Shown here piece after piece: positions 54,316 to 64,000 of a stretch of DNA of 64,000 nucleotides (position 1 is its first letter; each line of letters opens with the position of its first letter). The position numbers and the translations under genes were made by a program. This DNA comes from JBFMEX01 sp040752215. Lineage in GTDB: Bacteria > Pseudomonadota > Alphaproteobacteria > Rhizobiales > Hyphomicrobiaceae. The notes under the pieces are model-generated. The model did not search any database, was not told the origin of the DNA, and worked only from the letters and a program-made list of their open reading frames with translations. The stretch lies in the NCBI GenBank assembly GCA_040752215.1, contig JBFMEX010000076.1, positions 1 through 64,000 of the forward strand, read 5' to 3'.

Positions 54316-54588
54316 GCGCCTCGTCCATCCCCGGCCCCGCGCACAGATGCGGTGCCACGCCACGCCCGGCGCCGGCGGAACGCGCCGCGAGCGCCAAGCA
54401 CATCTGCCGGAGGCAGCCGATCCGGCAGCCCGCCGACACGAAAAAAACCAGAGGATCATGCGTCCCGTAGCCCGGGCCGATGATCTTGGATTCGAATGTC
54501 CTCTGCTTTCGTACGGGAGCGTTTAGGCTCGCTCGCCACCCAATCGGGCGCGCGCTCAGCGCCTACCACCTACCGTGAGAGTGGGTGG

Positions 54589-54617
54589 TCTATATACACA
54601 GCTTTGTTCCCGGTCAA
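54589..54617 (-). promoter_or_regulatory. Strong sigma-70-type promoter for the str genes
   Basis: On the minus strand TTGACC (54612-54617) and TATAGA (54589-54594) are exactly 17 nt apart, close to the housekeeping consensus. The start would be near 54582, leaving a leader of about 265 nt before rpsL. Confidence 0.8.
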
Positions 54618-54686
54618 CACCTGCCCCGTTCGCACCCGCAAAAAAAAGGCCGCGACCCGCCGCCCGCTACCCCGGGAACGCGCGAC

Positions 54687-54711
54687 GGGCGGCTGCATGT
54701 CGCAGCCGCCC
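54687..54711 (-). terminator. Hairpin after rpoC, candidate terminator
   Basis: GGGCGGCTGC (54687-54696) and its complement (54702-54711) form a perfect 10-bp stem 32 nt past the rpoC stop. A T8 run on the minus strand follows only after about 40 nt, so termination may need both parts or Rho. Confidence 0.55.
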
Positions 54712-54742
54712 GCCGTCGATCTCCTCGTGGTGTGCGCCCGGC

Positions 54743-58975
<4,233 letters not shown>

Positions 58976-59122
58976 CGGCTCTCTCCACTTCTGGACCCGG
59001 ACGGGGGGCGGCCCGGATCCGTGGCGTTCATCTCTTGGCCTCGTGGCGCCGGCGCGTCGTCGCAGGCGCCGTCGCTCGTGTGATGCAGGGGACCGGTCCG
59101 CGCGGCCCGGCCCCGCCCGGCA

Positions 59123-63274
<4,152 letters not shown>

Positions 63275-63466
63275 GTCCGCTCCTTTTCAATCGCGAGCCG
63301 CGGCCCGCGCTCCACTTGCTGTCGTTGTTGCGGCGCGAGGCCGCTCGTTCGCCTGAAACGGCTCACCGGAGTGCCCGAAAGCAGGCTTTCCCCCCGCTCG
63401 GACCCTCCGGAGAACCGTCTGTCGTCGGTGGTGCGCACGGCGGCCGGCAGTGGCACCCGCTCGATG

Positions 63467-63494
63467 CGGCTGCCTGCTGCCGGCTGCCGGTTGC
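63467..63494. repeat. 7-bp-phased repeat between rplL and rpoB
   Basis: CGGCTGC, CTGCTGC, CGGCTGC and CGGTTGC run in strict 7-bp phase and end one base from the rplL stop. On the minus strand the unit is GGCAGCC-like, one base from the GGCAGTC unit of the other two arrays. A short opposing stretch (CCGGCAGTGGCA, about 63444-63455) precedes it. Confidence 0.65.
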
Positions 63495-63495
63495 C

Positions 63496-63867
63496 TCACT
63501 TCACCTCGACGACCGCGCCCTGGTCCTCGAGCTGCTTCCTCAACTTCGCCGCCTCTTCCTTCGTCACGCCTTCCTTTACGGCCTTGCCGCCAGCCTCGAC
63601 GAGATCCTTCGCCTCCTTGAGGCCGAGACCGGTGATGGCGCGGACCTCCTTGATGACGTTGATCTTCTTCTCGCCGCCGGACTTCAGGATGACGGTGAAC
63701 TCGGTCTGCTCCTCGGCGGGCGCGGCAGCGGCGGCCGGGGCCGCGGCGACCGCCACGGCGGCAGCGGCCGACACGCCCCACTTCTCCTCCAGCATCTTGG
63801 CCAGCTCGGCAGCCTCGAGAACGGTCAGCTTGGAGAGATCGTCGACGATCTTTGCGAGATCGGTCAT
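63496..63867 (-). CDS. rplL: 50S ribosomal protein L7/L12 (bL12)
   Basis: A 123-residue stalk protein that recruits translation factors. The N-terminal dimer domain (MTDLAKIVDDLSKLTVLEAA), an Ala-rich hinge and the C-terminal domain (VIKEVRAITGLGLKEAKDLV) are all typical. The start at 63867 has GGAAATGAAG-like sequence upstream; a further upstream frame is not conserved. Confidence 0.99.
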   Translation of the reverse strand: MTDLAKIVDDLSKLTVLEAAELAKMLEEKWGVSAAAAVAVAAAPAAAAAPAEEQTEFTVILKSGGEKKINVIKEVRAITGLGLKEAKDLVEAGGKAVKEGVTKEEAAKLRKQLEDQGAVVEVK

Positions 63868-63948
63868 GGCTTCATTTCCTTTCGGTTCGAACCTGATTGA
63901 GTGTCGCGGCCCTCGATCAGAGCGCCGCATCTGTTGCGGTGGCCCACG

Positions 63949-64000
63949 TCAGGCGGCTTCGCCCTGGCTCGCCTTCGCCTGGATGACGCGCGCGAGCTTG
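63949..64000 (-). CDS. rplJ: 50S ribosomal protein L10 (uL10), C-terminal end only
   Basis: The last 16 codons of a minus-strand gene, KLARVIQAKASQGEAA, then stop. The sequence and its place 81 nt before rplL identify it as the end of L10, the base of the ribosomal stalk. The rest lies outside the window. Confidence 0.85.
   Translation of the reverse strand, partial: KLARVIQAKASQGEAA

Larger units (their letters stand above)
54316..54742. other. Gap between rpoC and rpsL: leader, promoter and likely terminator
   Basis: No gene is seen in these 427 nt. The part nearest rpsL is its transcribed leader, the middle holds the promoter at 54589-54617, and the part nearest rpoC holds a hairpin and an A8 run (54640-54647, T8 on the minus strand). 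Confidence 0.7.

Overview
This is a GC-rich chromosomal window from an alphaproteobacterium, most likely of the order Hyphomicrobiales (Rhizobiales). The evidence is an ATP12-type F1-ATPase assembly factor, a ribosomal protein cluster with adk between secY and rpsM, a Do-like protease, rarA, crcB, pseudouridine synthase, HAD and ATP12 row next to rplQ, and a GT21-like ceramide glucosyltransferase. The sequence alone does not fix genus or species.

Positions 1-16.6 kb look like an accessory, phosphorus-centred region. A gene-poor start with hairpins and a partial tRNA-Lys-like 3' end is followed by an SMR efflux pump, two small unknown genes, a polyphosphate kinase 2, a GT21-like glycosyltransferase and a Tat-exported calcineurin-type phosphoesterase. 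Then comes a complete C-P lyase locus. A minus-strand block holds a hexapeptide transferase and the phosphonate importer phnCDE. A divergent, tightly overlapping plus-strand operon holds phnGHIJ, a GNAT acetyltransferase, and phnKLMN. Two 11-bp-phased PHO-box-like repeats lie between the two blocks. The region ends at an intact tRNA-Lys(TTT) whose 3' end is repeated in the same orientation about 16 kb away, which is the geometry of an integrated island.

Positions 17-21 kb hold a DMT-family transporter, an endonuclease/exonuclease/phosphatase-fold protein, two VapBC-type toxin-antitoxin pairs and a decayed GNAT gene. One VapC has a substituted catalytic aspartate. Positions 21-26.8 kb, all on the minus strand, carry pccB, a DUF2750-like protein, the ATP12 chaperone, a HAD phosphatase, an RluC/RluD-type pseudouridine synthase, a DUF190 protein and crcB. 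Positions 26.8-31.6 kb look like an insertion into this housekeeping row: a small membrane protein, a Tae4-like amidase with no visible secretion system, a Yip1-like membrane protein, a small peptide with a double-glycine-type leader, and a large MscS-family channel.

From 31.6 kb to the end, everything is on the minus strand. It runs (in falling coordinates) rplJ end - rplL - rpoB - rpoC, then rpsL-rpsG-fusA-tuf, the S10 genes, the spc genes, secY-adk, the alpha genes (rpsM-rpsK-rpoA-rplQ), then degP-type protease, a membrane protein and rarA. Clear sigma-70 promoters precede rpsL and rpsM. The gaps directly downstream of rplL, rpsJ and rpoA each hold an unusual 7-bp-phased repeat built from GGCANYC-type units. 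In two of them, opposing arms could fold into a long stem.
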